This document shows, piece after piece, positions 1 to 8,481 of a DNA stretch of 64,000 nucleotides. The position numbers were made by a program, and so were the translations under genes. Each line of letters starts with the position of its first letter. Within the stretch, counting starts at the first letter, position 1. This stretch comes from Actinomycetes bacterium (GTDB taxonomy: Bacteria > Actinomycetota > Acidimicrobiia > Acidimicrobiales > RAAP-2): NCBI GenBank assembly GCA_021846325.1, contig JAJZBX010000001.1, positions 207,879-271,878 on the forward strand, in the 5' to 3' direction. The notes under the pieces were generated by a model. It ran no database searches. It saw nothing but the letters and a program-made list of their open reading frames with translations, and was not told where the DNA came from.

Positions 1-1
1 C

Positions 2-1249
2 GGCAGGTTCTCGGAGAACGCCCTCGCGGCGCTGGGCATCCCGACCGTGGAGTCGCCGTGGTTCGACGGTCGTCGCGGCGTGCACCGCGGCTTCGATCAC
101 CTGGAGTTCGCCACCCACGGCGTATTGGGTCCGCTTCACTACGCGCGGTGGATGCGTGAACGTCACCCCGAAGCGTTGAGTGGTTTCTACAACGTCGTTG
201 ATCACGACCTGAACGTCAATGCTGAGGGCGGTGGCGATACGAACGCGCCGCAGGTGGCGATCAATCCGGTGCCGCGTGAGTGGTACCACACGGAGTGGGT
301 GGCGGATCGCACCATCGCCTGGCTCGACTCGCGACCCGAGGTGGGCGACTGGTTCTGTTGGATGAGTTTCCCCGATCCGCACCATCCGTGGGATCCGCCC
401 GCCTCCGAGCGATCACGTGTTGCGTGGCGTGAGGTACCACTCCCCGAGAACTACCCGCGACGGGCGGCGGAGCGAGAACGCGTGATCGATCAGAAAGCCC
501 GGCACTGGCGTGCCTGGTACGACGGTCGCGTGGTCAGCAACTACGAGGCACCCGCCAAATGGGTGCCGGCGACGCTGACCGCCGACCAAGTCCGCGAGGT
601 CAACGCACTCAACGCTGTCGAGGTGGAACTGATTGACGAAGCACTCGGACGGGTGCTCCGGGCGATCGAGGCCCGTGGCTGGGGTGAGGACGTAGACGTC
701 GTGTTCACGACGGATCACGGCGAGTTCCAGGGCGACTACGGCCTGTTGTTCAAGGGTCCCTATCACGTGGATGCGCTCTTGCGACTTCCACTCGTGTGGC
801 GCCCGGCGCGGTCGACGTTGCCGACGGCCTCGGTGATTTCGGCGCCGGTTAGCCTCGTGTCGCTGGCGGCCACCTTCGCCCAGATCGCCGGTGCACCCGC
901 TCCCAACTGGACAGAGGGGTCACCGCTGCCGGTCAACGATGACGACGCCTCACGTCGAGGTTTCGCCAGAACCGTGACCGAATGGGACTCCGCCTTGTTC
1001 GGGGTTGACGTCCACGTGCGGACTCTGCTCTCGGGCGAGTACCTGTACACCGAGTACCAACCCGGAACGATGCACGACGGCAGTGAGGGCGAGCTCTACG
1101 TGCTGGCCGACGACCCGCTCCAGCGCATCAATCGATACACCGATCCGTCGTTGAGCGCCGTGCGGGTGGCGCTGCACGACGAGTTGCGCGCTCACGAGTT
1201 GCGTGACGTGCGCCGAGCGGTTCCCGGTCGCCTCGTAGCTCCCGTCTAG
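2..1249 (+). CDS. Sulfatase family protein, N-terminally cut by the window edge
   Basis: The frame is open from base 2, so the true start lies outside the window; about 415 residues are visible. The protein belongs to the alkaline phosphatase/sulfatase superfamily, metal-dependent hydrolases of sulfate (sometimes phosphonate) esters. The metal-site motif TTDHGE near base 705 is followed by LLFKGPYH, the usual lysine-histidine environment of sulfatases, and the tail contains GELYVLADDP, typical of the C-terminal subdomain. The formylglycine CxPxR site would lie upstream and cannot be judged. No signal peptide can be assessed. The substrate is unknown. The gene ends 21 bases before menB, which has its own promoter, so the two are probably not one operon. 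Confidence 0.85.
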   Translation, partial: GRFSENALAALGIPTVESPWFDGRRGVHRGFDHLEFATHGVLGPLHYARWMRERHPEALSGFYNVVDHDLNVNAEGGGDTNAPQVAINPVPREWYHTEWVADRTIAWLDSRPEVGDWFCWMSFPDPHHPWDPPASERSRVAWREVPLPENYPRRAAERERVIDQKARHWRAWYDGRVVSNYEAPAKWVPATLTADQVREVNALNAVEVELIDEALGRVLRAIEARGWGEDVDVVFTTDHGEFQGDYGLLFKGPYHVDALLRLPLVWRPARSTLPTASVISAPVSLVSLAATFAQIAGAPAPNWTEGSPLPVNDDDASRRGFARTVTEWDSALFGVDVHVRTLLSGEYLYTEYQPGTMHDGSEGELYVLADDPLQRINRYTDPSLSAVRVALHDELRAHELRDVRRAVPGRLVAPV

Positions 1250-1257
1250 GGTCGCGG

Positions 1258-1263
1258 TAGCGT
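1258..1263 (+). promoter_or_regulatory. -10 element TAGCGT of menB (leaderless)
   Basis: TAGCGT ends 7 nt before the ATG at 1271, so transcription is predicted to start at or beside the start codon. No Shine-Dalgarno sequence precedes this ATG. No convincing -35 box was seen. Confidence 0.6.
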
Positions 1264-1270
1264 GTGCGCC

Positions 1271-2164
1271 ATGACTGACACCGTTATCCAGGGGCCGCCG
1301 ACCGATCCTGTCGAACGATTCCGGACGATGCCGCTGCCGCAGTGGCACGTCGAGGGCGGCTACGACGACATCGTGTTCGAAGTGGGCGATGGGATCGCGC
1401 GCATTACGATCAATCGTCCGGAACGTCGTAACGCCTTTCGACCCCAAACGTTGTTTGAACTCGCCGACGCGTTCGAGCGCGCACGTGACAACACGGCAGT
1501 GGGCACCATCATCTTGACCGGCGCGGGTCCCGACGCATTCTGCTCCGGTGGTGATCAGAAGATACGTGGCGATGACGGCTACTTGGGTGATGACGACGTG
1601 GCGCGCCAGGGTGTTGGCCGTCTCAACGTTCTCGATCTGCAAATACAGATGCGACGGCTCCCCAAACCGATTGTCGCGTCCATCGCCGGCTACGCGATCG
1701 GTGGCGGACACATCTTGCACCTGGTCTGCGATCTGTCCATTGCCGCCGACAACGCTCGATTTGGCCAGACCGGTCCGCGGGTCGGATCGTTCGACGGCGG
1801 CTACGGCTCGTCACTATTGGCGCGCACGATCGGGTTGAAGCGGGCTAAGGAGATCTGGTTTCTTTGTCGCCAGTACGACGCGGCCACCGCGCTCGAGTGG
1901 GGGTTGGTCAACACCGTGGTGCCGCTGGCCGATCTCGAACGCGAGACGGTCGCGTGGTGTCGTCAAATGCTGACGCTGTCGCCGCTGGCGTTACGTATGC
2001 TCAAAGCCGGCTTCAACGCCGCCGACGACGGGTTGGCGGGCATTCAACAACTGGCGGGCGACGCCACCATGCTCTTCTACATGTCCGAGGAGGGTCAAGA
2101 GGGGCGTAACGCCTTCGTTGAGCATCGAAAACCAGACTTTTCGAAGTACCCCAAGCGTCCGTGA
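1271..2164 (+). CDS. menB: 1,4-dihydroxy-2-naphthoyl-CoA synthase
   Basis: MenB closes the naphthoquinone ring, converting o-succinylbenzoyl-CoA to 1,4-dihydroxy-2-naphthoyl-CoA in menaquinone synthesis. This 297-residue protein has the crotonase fold with [18 protein letters not shown], the active-site stretch GSFDGGYG and the C-terminal signature [10 protein letters not shown]. The segment FGQTGPRVG carries Gly where mycobacterial MenB has Asp (QTD), so this is the bicarbonate-dependent type I form known from E. coli. I chose ATG 1271 over the in-frame GTG 1262 because of the -10 element 7 nt upstream. It overlaps menA by four bases (GTGA). Confidence 0.95.
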   Translation: MTDTVIQGPPTDPVERFRTMPLPQWHVEGGYDDIVFEVGDGIARITINRPERRNAFRPQTLFELADAFERARDNTAVGTIILTGAGPDAFCSGGDQKIRGDDGYLGDDDVARQGVGRLNVLDLQIQMRRLPKPIVASIAGYAIGGGHILHLVCDLSIAADNARFGQTGPRVGSFDGGYGSSLLARTIGLKRAKEIWFLCRQYDAATALEWGLVNTVVPLADLERETVAWCRQMLTLSPLALRMLKAGFNAADDGLAGIQQLAGDATMLFYMSEEGQEGRNAFVEHRKPDFSKYPKRP

Positions 2165-3030
2165 CTGGTCAACCCGGCGTCATCGATCGGTGGGTGTTGG
2201 CCGCGCGTCCGCGCACCTTGCCCGCGGCGATCGTGCCCGTGGTCGTCGGTGCAGCGCTCGTGCGTCCGGCCTCGATTAACTGGTCGAACACGGGGCTGGC
2301 GGCCGTCGTCGCCCTGGCACTCCAGGTTGGGACCAACTACGCCAATGACTACTCCGACGGCGTTCGGGGCACCGATGAGGTTCGGGTCGGACCATTTCGC
2401 TTGACTGCTTCGAAACTGGTCGCCGCGCGTGTGGTCAAAGCAGCCGCCTTCATCGCATTCGGTGTCGCGGCCGCTACGGGACTCGTGCTGGCCGCCCGCA
2501 CCTCCTGGTGGCTCGTGGCCCTCGGCGCCACCGCCATCCTGGCGGGATACCTGTATACCGGAGGTCCCAAGCCGTACGGCTACTTTGGCCTGGGCGAGCT
2601 CTTCGTCATGGCGTACTTTGGTCTGTTCGCGACCGTGGGGACGGCTTTCGTTCAGCACGGTCACGTCGTCGCGGCATCGTGGTGGCTCGGCGTGTCCACC
2701 GGCTCGATGGCCTGCGCGCTGCTTGAAGCCAACAACCTGCGCGACGTCGCGGGCGACGCGGCGGTGGGTAAGTGGACACTGGCCGCACGCCTCGGTCGAC
2801 GACGAGGGGCCTGGTTGTACGTCGCCAGTGTCGCGGGCGTCGTTGGGGGTATCGCCCTCGGCGGTGAGCCGATCGTGGCGGTGGCGGCCGTGCTGGCCTA
2901 CGTTCCGGGCATGCGCATGGCCTTCTCCTCGCGTGAAGGTCGCGAACTCGTTGCCCTCTTACAGCATTCCGCGCGCGCACAGCTGGCCGTTGGCGCACTG
3001 CTGGTCGTCGTGTTCGCGACGACTCGCTAA
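2161..3030 (+). CDS. menA: 1,4-dihydroxy-2-naphthoate polyprenyltransferase
   Basis: MenA is an integral membrane UbiA-family enzyme that joins the polyprenyl chain to 1,4-dihydroxy-2-naphthoate, giving demethylmenaquinone. The 289-residue protein has about eight hydrophobic segments. The first Asp-rich motif NDYSDG (near residue 63) and the second one in the NNLRDVAGD region match the prenyl diphosphate and Mg2+ sites of the family. The GTG start overlaps the menB stop, so the two are translationally coupled. The TAA stop overlaps the stop codon of menH on the other strand. Confidence 0.94.
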   Translation: MTGQPGVIDRWVLAARPRTLPAAIVPVVVGAALVRPASINWSNTGLAAVVALALQVGTNYANDYSDGVRGTDEVRVGPFRLTASKLVAARVVKAAAFIAFGVAAATGLVLAARTSWWLVALGATAILAGYLYTGGPKPYGYFGLGELFVMAYFGLFATVGTAFVQHGHVVAASWWLGVSTGSMACALLEANNLRDVAGDAAVGKWTLAARLGRRRGAWLYVASVAGVVGGIALGGEPIVAVAAVLAYVPGMRMAFSSREGRELVALLQHSARAQLAVGALLVVVFATTR

Positions 3031-3770
3031 TTGAGAAAGTCGTTGATCAGACGGGCCACGGTCCGCGGCTGGACGAGGTGCGCGGCGTGACCGGCGTCCG
3101 TGATGACGCGAACCGTTCCCGCCTTCACACCCGCGCTAATCGCGACCGCCTCACGGACGAACTTGTCATCGCGTTCACCCGCGAGGGCGATGGTCGGAGC
3201 GGCAATTGACCCCAGCTGGTCGCCGAGCCAGGCCTGGGTGCCGGTTCCGCAACATCGTAATGAAGCCGCCAGCCCCGATGCGCGCGAGCTTCGTGATGCT
3301 CGCTCGTGCGCATCGGGCGGCACATCGGCGAAGAGCGGTTGGGCCAGCCACTCGTCGAGGAAAGCGTCGACGCCGACGGCTTCGAGGTGATCAGCCAGGG
3401 CCTCGTCGCGGGCTCGACGTGCGGCTCGCTCGTCGACGTCCTCAATGCCACGTGTGGCACTAAGCAAGACCAACTTGGAGACGAGTGACGGGTGACGTAG
3501 CGCGACGTGGAGCGCGACGCGGCCCCCGAAGGAGTAGCCTCCTAGGTCGGTCGGACCATCGAGCAATGTCGCCACGACGTCAGCACAGTACTCGAGCGAA
3601 GTGGCACGAGCCAACGACTCGCCGTGCCCGGGCAGGTCGGGTGACCAGAGTTCGCGTGACTCTGTCAGAATGGAGCGGAATCGTGACGCGGACCGTCCCG
3701 TTTGGGTGAAGCCGTGCAACCACACGAAGGCGGGGCCGACGCCTTCGCGCCGTACGGAAAGGAGTGGCAT
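3027..3770 (-). CDS. menH: Alpha/beta hydrolase, probable SHCHC synthase
   Basis: The 247-residue alpha/beta hydrolase has the oxyanion region WLHGFTQTG, the nucleophile elbow GYSFGGR and the catalytic His in DAGHAAHL. MenH removes pyruvate from the MenD product to give 2-succinyl-6-hydroxy-2,4-cyclohexadiene-1-carboxylate. The family assignment is clear; the MenH role rests on similarity and on lying head-to-head with menD and tail-to-tail with menA. I chose ATG at 3770; an upstream in-frame TTG at 3791 would add seven residues and overlap menD more. TACGCT (3784-3779 on this strand) lies 8 nt before the ATG and may be its -10 element. If not MenH it would be another small hydrolase. Confidence 0.82.
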   Translation of the reverse strand: MPLLSVRREGVGPAFVWLHGFTQTGRSASRFRSILTESRELWSPDLPGHGESLARATSLEYCADVVATLLDGPTDLGGYSFGGRVALHVALRHPSLVSKLVLLSATRGIEDVDERAARRARDEALADHLEAVGVDAFLDEWLAQPLFADVPPDAHERASRSSRASGLAASLRCCGTGTQAWLGDQLGSIAAPTIALAGERDDKFVREAVAISAGVKAGTVRVITDAGHAAHLVQPRTVARLINDFLN

Positions 3771-5446
3771 TGCAACCGAGCGTACCGACAACGACGGTCG
3801 TCCAAGCCACGTTCGCGGCGACGCTCTTCGACGAGTGGTTTCGACACGGCCTTCGCGAAGTGGTGATATGCCCCGGTTCGCGCTCCACGCCGCTCGCCGT
3901 GGCCGCCCTACGGCACGGTGGGCTACGCCTCCACGTGCGCATCGATGAGCGCAGCGCCGGATTCTTCGCTATCGGCCGTAGCCTCGCCCTTAGGTCCGCG
4001 GTCGTCATCATCGTCACCAGTGGCACCGCCGCGACCGAACTGCACGCCGCGGTGGTCGAGGCCGACCTGGCTGAGGTGCCACTCGTGGTGCTCACCGCCG
4101 ATCGACCGCCGGAGTTGCACGGTGTGGGTGCGCCCCAAACCATCGAGCAGCGCCATCTTTACGGCGGCGCGGTGCGCCGGTTCGAAGAGCCGGGCGTGGC
4201 TCGCGCGGACGTGGCCTCCGCGTGGCGGCCCCTGGCGAGTCGATGCTGGTGGGCGGCGATGGGCGTCGACGGCGATCCCGGTCCGGTCCACGTGAACGCC
4301 GCGTTCGTCGAGCCACTCCTCGGTGTGGCGAGTGAATTACCTCGCGCTCGAGACGACAGTGGACCGTGGCGCGCCGCGACACACGTGCCATTGGTCAGTG
4401 GCGGCGTGGACCTTCGCGGCCGTCGGGTGCTCGCGGTCGTTGGGCGCGGCGTTGATGCCGCGATGGTTGGGGCACTCGGGGAACTCGGCTGGGCCGTGAT
4501 CGGCGACGCGACGGTGCCGGCGACGATCCCGTACTTCGACGCCCTACTGCGCGACACGAAGTTCGCCGACGTCGCGCGGCCCGACATCGTGGTTCGCCTG
4601 GGTGCCCTGCCGGCCTCGAAGGTACTGGCCGAACGGTTGCGTGAATGGTCCGCCCCGATCATCGCGTGGCGCGGTGCCGGACGGCTGAACGATCCGGACG
4701 GACTGATCGCGTTTGTGCGGCCCGGTTTGCCCAACGTGACGGACCCGCAGTTGCGGGCAACCTCCACGTACCGCGCCTGGTGGACGTCGGCCGCCGCGAG
4801 CGTGGCACGGTGGCTGGCGTCTCGCGACGCCGCCGATCGCGTACCCGACGAGCCAGCCGTGGCGAGGGCGGTGGTCGCGGCGAGCAGCGAGCACGACGTA
4901 GCGCTGGTGGTTGGTTCGTCAATGCCGGTACGCGACGTGGAGTGGTGGGCGGCGGCTCGTTCGGCGCCCACGTTCGCCAATCGGGGCGCCAACGGAATAG
5001 ATGGCGTCGTGTCGACCGTGCTCGGCGTTGGCGCCGGAGGAGCGTCCATCGGCTTGATCGGCGACCTGACATTTCTGCACGATGTCTCCGGCCTCGTCGA
5101 TGGCCTGGGCTCGGCCGGCGGTCGCTGCGTGCTGGTCGTCGTCCAAAACGGCGGCGGCGGCATCTTTTCGTTCCTCGCCCAGGCGCGAGCGCTCGACGAC
5201 GACGACTTTGAATTGCTCTTTGGAACGCCGCGGCCGCACGACGTGGTGAGCGTCGCTCGATCGTTCGGTCACCACGGGGAGTCGGTCACCACCATGGGGG
5301 CGTTGCACCGGGCGATCACCGACGGTCTCGGGCGTGATGGCCTCAGCGTCATCGCGGTGCGCGTTGGTGATCGAGACGACAACGTCGCGGTCCACGCCGA
5401 GTACGTCGCGGGCGTTGCTGAACACTGGGGCGTGAGCGAACCGTGA
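3770..5446 (+). CDS. menD: SEPHCHC synthase (thiamine diphosphate enzyme)
   Basis: MenD is the committed enzyme of menaquinone synthesis; it joins isochorismate and 2-oxoglutarate using thiamine diphosphate and Mg2+. The 558-residue protein has the N-terminal CPGSRSTPLA motif, the catalytic-Glu region HVRIDERSAGFFA, TSGTAATELHAAV and LTADRPPELHGVGAPQT, and the ThDP/metal site GDLTFLHD-VVVQNGGGGIF near residues 435-470. An AGGAG ending at 3763 lies 6 nt before TTG 3770, whereas GTG 3764 would directly abut it, so TTG is preferred. The first base of this TTG is also the first base of the menH ATG on the other strand. The gene overlaps the next one by GTGA. Confidence 0.95.
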   Translation: MQPSVPTTTVVQATFAATLFDEWFRHGLREVVICPGSRSTPLAVAALRHGGLRLHVRIDERSAGFFAIGRSLALRSAVVIIVTSGTAATELHAAVVEADLAEVPLVVLTADRPPELHGVGAPQTIEQRHLYGGAVRRFEEPGVARADVASAWRPLASRCWWAAMGVDGDPGPVHVNAAFVEPLLGVASELPRARDDSGPWRAATHVPLVSGGVDLRGRRVLAVVGRGVDAAMVGALGELGWAVIGDATVPATIPYFDALLRDTKFADVARPDIVVRLGALPASKVLAERLREWSAPIIAWRGAGRLNDPDGLIAFVRPGLPNVTDPQLRATSTYRAWWTSAAASVARWLASRDAADRVPDEPAVARAVVAASSEHDVALVVGSSMPVRDVEWWAAARSAPTFANRGANGIDGVVSTVLGVGAGGASIGLIGDLTFLHDVSGLVDGLGSAGGRCVLVVVQNGGGGIFSFLAQARALDDDDFELLFGTPRPHDVVSVARSFGHHGESVTTMGALHRAITDGLGRDGLSVIAVRVGDRDDNVAVHAEYVAGVAEHWGVSEP

Positions 5447-6186
5447 TTGGCGCCCTGCCGAGTTCGATCGTCGCCGCGTTTCCACTGGCGTTCGCGGCGG
5501 GTCTCGTCTCATTTATCTCGCCGTGTGTCCTGCCACTGTTGCCCGGCTACGTCGCGTTTCTCAGTGGCGCGACCGGTCGCCTCGACGGTCGAACGGGTCG
5601 AGGACGAGCCGTCGCGGGTTCCCTGGCCTTCGTCGTTGGCTTCGCCCTCGTCTTCGTGAGTTTTGGGGCGGTGTTTGGTGGACTCGGCGGATCACTTCGC
5701 CACGATCAGCGAACCCTCGAGATCGTCTTTGGATCACTGACCGTGGTGCTGGGATTCTTCTTCGCGGGGTGGTGGCCGTCGGCGTGGCTGCAACGGGAGC
5801 GACGCGTTCATCGACTGCCTCGCACGTCAGTGGTGGGTGCGGCGTTCCTCGGGGTGCTCTTCGCGCTGGGTTGGACGCCGTGTATTGGACCAACCTTGGC
5901 CGCAATCCTCGGGCTCGCGGCCTCGTCGTCGGGGGCGACCGCCCTGCGCGGGTCGGTGCTGGCCTTCGTCTACTGCCTCGGCCTGGGTCTCCCCTTCGTC
6001 GTCGCCGCGATCGCGACCGAGTGGATGGCCACGGCGTCGAGTTGGTTGCGCCAACACCGCCGCGTGATCGGGCAAATTGGGGGCGTGATGCTGATTCTGA
6101 TCGGCGTCGCCGAGGTTTCGGGGGCGTGGCAGAGTTTCGTTTTGTGGCTCCAGGTACACTTTCCGGCGACCAACGCGTTGCTCTAG
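5443..6186 (+). CDS. ccdA: CcdA-like thiol-disulfide transmembrane protein
   Basis: This 247-residue polytopic membrane protein has about six helices and the two CcdA/DsbD-beta signatures, each with one redox Cys: FISPCVLPLLPGY in the first helix and WTPCIGPTLAA near residue 147. CcdA proteins carry electrons from cytoplasmic thioredoxin to extracytoplasmic thiol proteins, commonly for cytochrome c or copper-site maturation. That fits the oxidase island and SCO1 proteins further on, although the gene itself overlaps menD (GTGA). No CcsA/ResB-type haem ligation gene is visible in the window. Confidence 0.88.
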   Translation: MIGALPSSIVAAFPLAFAAGLVSFISPCVLPLLPGYVAFLSGATGRLDGRTGRGRAVAGSLAFVVGFALVFVSFGAVFGGLGGSLRHDQRTLEIVFGSLTVVLGFFFAGWWPSAWLQRERRVHRLPRTSVVGAAFLGVLFALGWTPCIGPTLAAILGLAASSSGATALRGSVLAFVYCLGLGLPFVVAAIATEWMATASSWLRQHRRVIGQIGGVMLILIGVAEVSGAWQSFVLWLQVHFPATNALL

Positions 6187-6209
6187 CCGGACCCACGCGG
6201 CGCCACTCG

Positions 6210-6215
6210 TAGACT
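6210..6215 (+). promoter_or_regulatory. -10 element TAGACT of tyrS (leaderless)
   Basis: TAGACT is followed by exactly 6 nt and then the ATG at 6222, so the predicted transcript begins at the A of the start codon. No ribosome binding site is present. Confidence 0.65.
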
Positions 6216-6221
6216 TTGGCC

Positions 6222-7505
6222 ATGAACCTGCGCGACGACTGGAACTTTCGGGGACTGGTTCACCAGACGACGGATGTGTCGCTGCTCGACCGCCTGAGTG
6301 CCGGTGGCGTGACGGCCTACATCGGTTTTGACCCCACGGCACCGTCGTTGCACCTAGGCGGACTCTTGCAGCTCTGCAATCTGCGACGATTGCAAGCGGC
6401 GGGAAATCAGCCGATCGCGCTCGCCGGCGGTGGTACGGGCTTGATCGGCGATCCGAGTTTCAAGGATGTCGAGCGGCCCCTGCTCACGATGGACCAGTTA
6501 GACGCGAACCTCGAGGGGATACGTGCGCAACTCGAGAAGTTCCTGGATTTCAGTTCTTCGGCCGGAACCTCACGGGCCCTACTGCTGAACAACGCCACGT
6601 GGCTCACCACGATTTCGTTGACCGACTTTCTTCGCGACGTCGGCAAACACTTCACGGTGAACCAGATGGTGGCCAAGGAGTCGGTGCGTAGCCGGCTCGA
6701 GCGCGACGACGTAGGTCTCTCCTTTACTGAATTCTCCTACATGTTGTTGCAGGCGTACGACTACCTGCGCCTCCACGTCGACTACGGCTGCTCGCTGCAG
6801 TTGGGCGGATCGGACCAGTGGGGGAACATCACCGCGGGCGCCGAACTGGTGCGCAAAGTAACCGGTCATGCGGTGAGCGGACTGACGTCGCCGTTACTGC
6901 TGCGTCCCGACGGACGCAAGTACGGCAAGTCCGAAGGTGGCAACGCTCGCGTGTGGCTCGACCCCACGATGACGTCGCCCTTCGAACTGCACCAGTTCTT
7001 GCTCAACAGCGAAGATGAGTTGACGCCCGTGATGCTGCGGTTCTTCACGTTTCTGGATCACGAGAGCATCGCGGAACTGGACGACGCCGTTCGGCGCGAG
7101 CCCCAGCATCGTCGAGCGCAACGGGTTCTGGCGCACAGCGTGGTCGAGATGGTGCACGGCGTCGATGCCGCGGTCAAGGCGCAGCGGGCGAGCGACGCAC
7201 TGTTCAGCGAGTCCATCGCCGACGTCGACGAAGCGACGCTGCTTCAGATTGTTGCCGACTCACCGTCGTCGACCATGAGCCGCGAAGAGCTTCGCACCGG
7301 CGTAGATCCCGTCGAGGCGTTGGTCACGACCCAGTTGGCGTCTTCCAAGGGCGAGGCCCGACGATTCCTCGAACAGGGAGGGGTCTACGTCAACAACCGT
7401 CGACTCGAGGTCGACCAGCGCGTCGACCTCTCGATGGCGCTGCACGACCGGTACCTCGTGCTTCGTCGTGGTCCTCGCCAACTGCACCTGGTCGTTGTGG
7501 TGTGA
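6222..7505 (+). CDS. tyrS: Tyrosyl-tRNA synthetase
   Basis: This cytoplasmic class Ic aminoacyl-tRNA synthetase charges tRNA-Tyr. The 427-residue protein has the HIGH-type motif HLGG at residues 44-47, the tyrosine pocket QLGGSDQWGN and the KMSKS-type loop KYGKSEGG. A C-terminal S4-like RNA-binding domain includes SKGEARRFLEQGGVYVN. Length and domain order match bacterial TyrRS. ATG 6222 is chosen over the in-frame TTG 6216 because of the leaderless promoter spacing. The stop overlaps the GTG of the following lipoprotein gene. Confidence 0.97.
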   Translation: MNLRDDWNFRGLVHQTTDVSLLDRLSAGGVTAYIGFDPTAPSLHLGGLLQLCNLRRLQAAGNQPIALAGGGTGLIGDPSFKDVERPLLTMDQLDANLEGIRAQLEKFLDFSSSAGTSRALLLNNATWLTTISLTDFLRDVGKHFTVNQMVAKESVRSRLERDDVGLSFTEFSYMLLQAYDYLRLHVDYGCSLQLGGSDQWGNITAGAELVRKVTGHAVSGLTSPLLLRPDGRKYGKSEGGNARVWLDPTMTSPFELHQFLLNSEDELTPVMLRFFTFLDHESIAELDDAVRREPQHRRAQRVLAHSVVEMVHGVDAAVKAQRASDALFSESIADVDEATLLQIVADSPSSTMSREELRTGVDPVEALVTTQLASSKGEARRFLEQGGVYVNNRRLEVDQRVDLSMALHDRYLVLRRGPRQLHLVVVV

Positions 7506-7930
7506 TTCGTCGACTGGGGTTGCTGGTGATGTCTGGGGTGTTGATCTCGGCGTGCGGCACGACCATCTCGGCCGGGTCGGCGTTGCACGGGTGGGTCACG
7601 CAGAGTGATTTCGCGTACGCGGCGACCACGCTCAACACCGACGCGCGCCACGCGGCGAGAGCCCTACGGAACCAGACTACGACGGTGAACCAATTGCATT
7701 TGGTTTGCGGCGTACTGCTCTTTGACACGCAGAGCGCTAATGCGTCCCTGCCAACCCCGGACCAGCAGACGACGGTTCTGCTATCGCGGGCGTACACCGA
7801 GTTCGGGGTTGGAGCGCATCAGTGCTACTCGGCGGGGGCCAGCGCGCGTCGGCGCGACGTGGCACTTCGATCGCTCGAGTCCGGTGCGGCGGCGATGGCT
7901 GAAGCCAAGGCGCGTATCGCGGCCGGTTAG
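7502..7930 (+). CDS. Putative lipoprotein of unknown function
   Basis: I do not recognise the family. The 142-residue product has a short basic N-terminus, a hydrophobic segment and a lipobox-like ISAC with the Cys at about residue 18, predicting a lipoprotein on the outer face of the membrane. The rest is Ala/Thr-rich, probably helical, with two further Cys residues that could form a disulfide (LVCGV and HQCYS). The GTG start overlaps the tyrS stop, so the gene is co-transcribed with tyrS. Its stop codon overlaps the stop of the gene on the opposite strand. Confidence 0.75.
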   Translation: MIRRLGLLVMSGVLISACGTTISAGSALHGWVTQSDFAYAATTLNTDARHAARALRNQTTTVNQLHLVCGVLLFDTQSANASLPTPDQQTTVLLSRAYTEFGVGAHQCYSAGASARRRDVALRSLESGAAAMAEAKARIAAG

Positions 7931-8154
7931 GACGTCGGGCGGGGACGTAGGTCGATTTCGAGACGCAGAATTCCGTCGCTGAGGCTGGCCACGGCGTCGC
8001 CCAGCATGGCGAAGTCCTGAAAGTCTTGGCGCGCCGCTTCGAGGAATCGTTGGCGTTCAGGACCCTCAACGGGCGGCAATCCGCGCCGTTTCACCGCTTC
8101 GGCACGTTCGCGGAATCGAAGGACCATGTCGTTGGGGTCAAAGCCATTGCTCAC
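7927..8154 (-). CDS. Small hydrophilic protein of unknown function
   Basis: The 75-residue product starts at GTG and is rich in charged residues, with a likely helical middle (ERQRFLEAARQDFQDFAML). It has no signal peptide or membrane segment. A -10 element with exact leaderless spacing before its GTG makes it more likely to be a real gene than chance. Its stop shares bases with the convergent lipoprotein gene. Function unknown. Confidence 0.72.
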   Translation of the reverse strand: MSNGFDPNDMVLRFRERAEAVKRRGLPPVEGPERQRFLEAARQDFQDFAMLGDAVASLSDGILRLEIDLRPRPTS

Positions 8155-8160
8155 GCGTCG

Positions 8161-8166
8161 ATGTTA
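8161..8166 (-). promoter_or_regulatory. -10 element TAACAT of the leftward small gene (leaderless)
   Basis: On the - strand TAACAT is followed by CGACGC (6 nt) and then the GTG at 8154, the same geometry as at tyrS and nfuA. Confidence 0.6.
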
Positions 8167-8192
8167 GGGGCTCGAATGGACAGGCGAGTTGG

Positions 8193-8198
8193 TATCAT
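8193..8198 (+). promoter_or_regulatory. Possible -10 element TATCAT of the CxxC small protein gene
   Basis: TATCAT lies in the gap between the divergent small genes and would give a leader of about 64 nt that carries the GTGAGGAG ribosome binding site at 8255-8262. No clear -35 was seen. Confidence 0.4.
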
Positions 8199-8268
8199 GG
8201 GGTTTCGGCGTGGGAGAGCAGCGTCGCGGTCGCCGCCAGTTATGGCCCGCGGCCAGTGAGGAGTGAAC

Positions 8269-8481
8269 GTGAAAAAAGGCCGCCACCGTCGATTTGTTGA
8301 GGCTCGGGAACTGAAGCGCTCCACCGGACCGCGAGCGACGACGTGCGTCGAGTGTGGCGCCGCCCCCGAAGACGTTCACGCCGAGTGGTGCTTGGTCGAA
8401 GAAGATCGCTACGACGAGATCCTCGGCAAATTGCCTCGCCCGACGATGGTTGACGACGACCCGTTGGCCGCCGAAGGCTAG
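8269..8481 (+). CDS. Small CxxC-containing protein of unknown function
   Basis: The 70-residue product has a very basic N-terminus (KKGRHRRFVEARELKR) followed by CVECGAAPEDVHAEWC, a CxxC plus a third Cys and a His, which suggests a small zinc-binding or nucleic-acid-binding protein. The GTG at 8269 lies 6 nt after GTGAGGAG; an in-frame GTG at 8263 is possible. The stop TAG forms a CTAG shared with the stop of the convergent gene. No family assigned. Confidence 0.68.
   Translation: MKKGRHRRFVEARELKRSTGPRATTCVECGAAPEDVHAEWCLVEEDRYDEILGKLPRPTMVDDDPLAAEG

Noticed and set aside
4159..5163. 334-codon ORF antisense to menD
   Set aside because: Ser/Thr/Arg-rich low-complexity product, no start signal, and menD is intact on the other strand.
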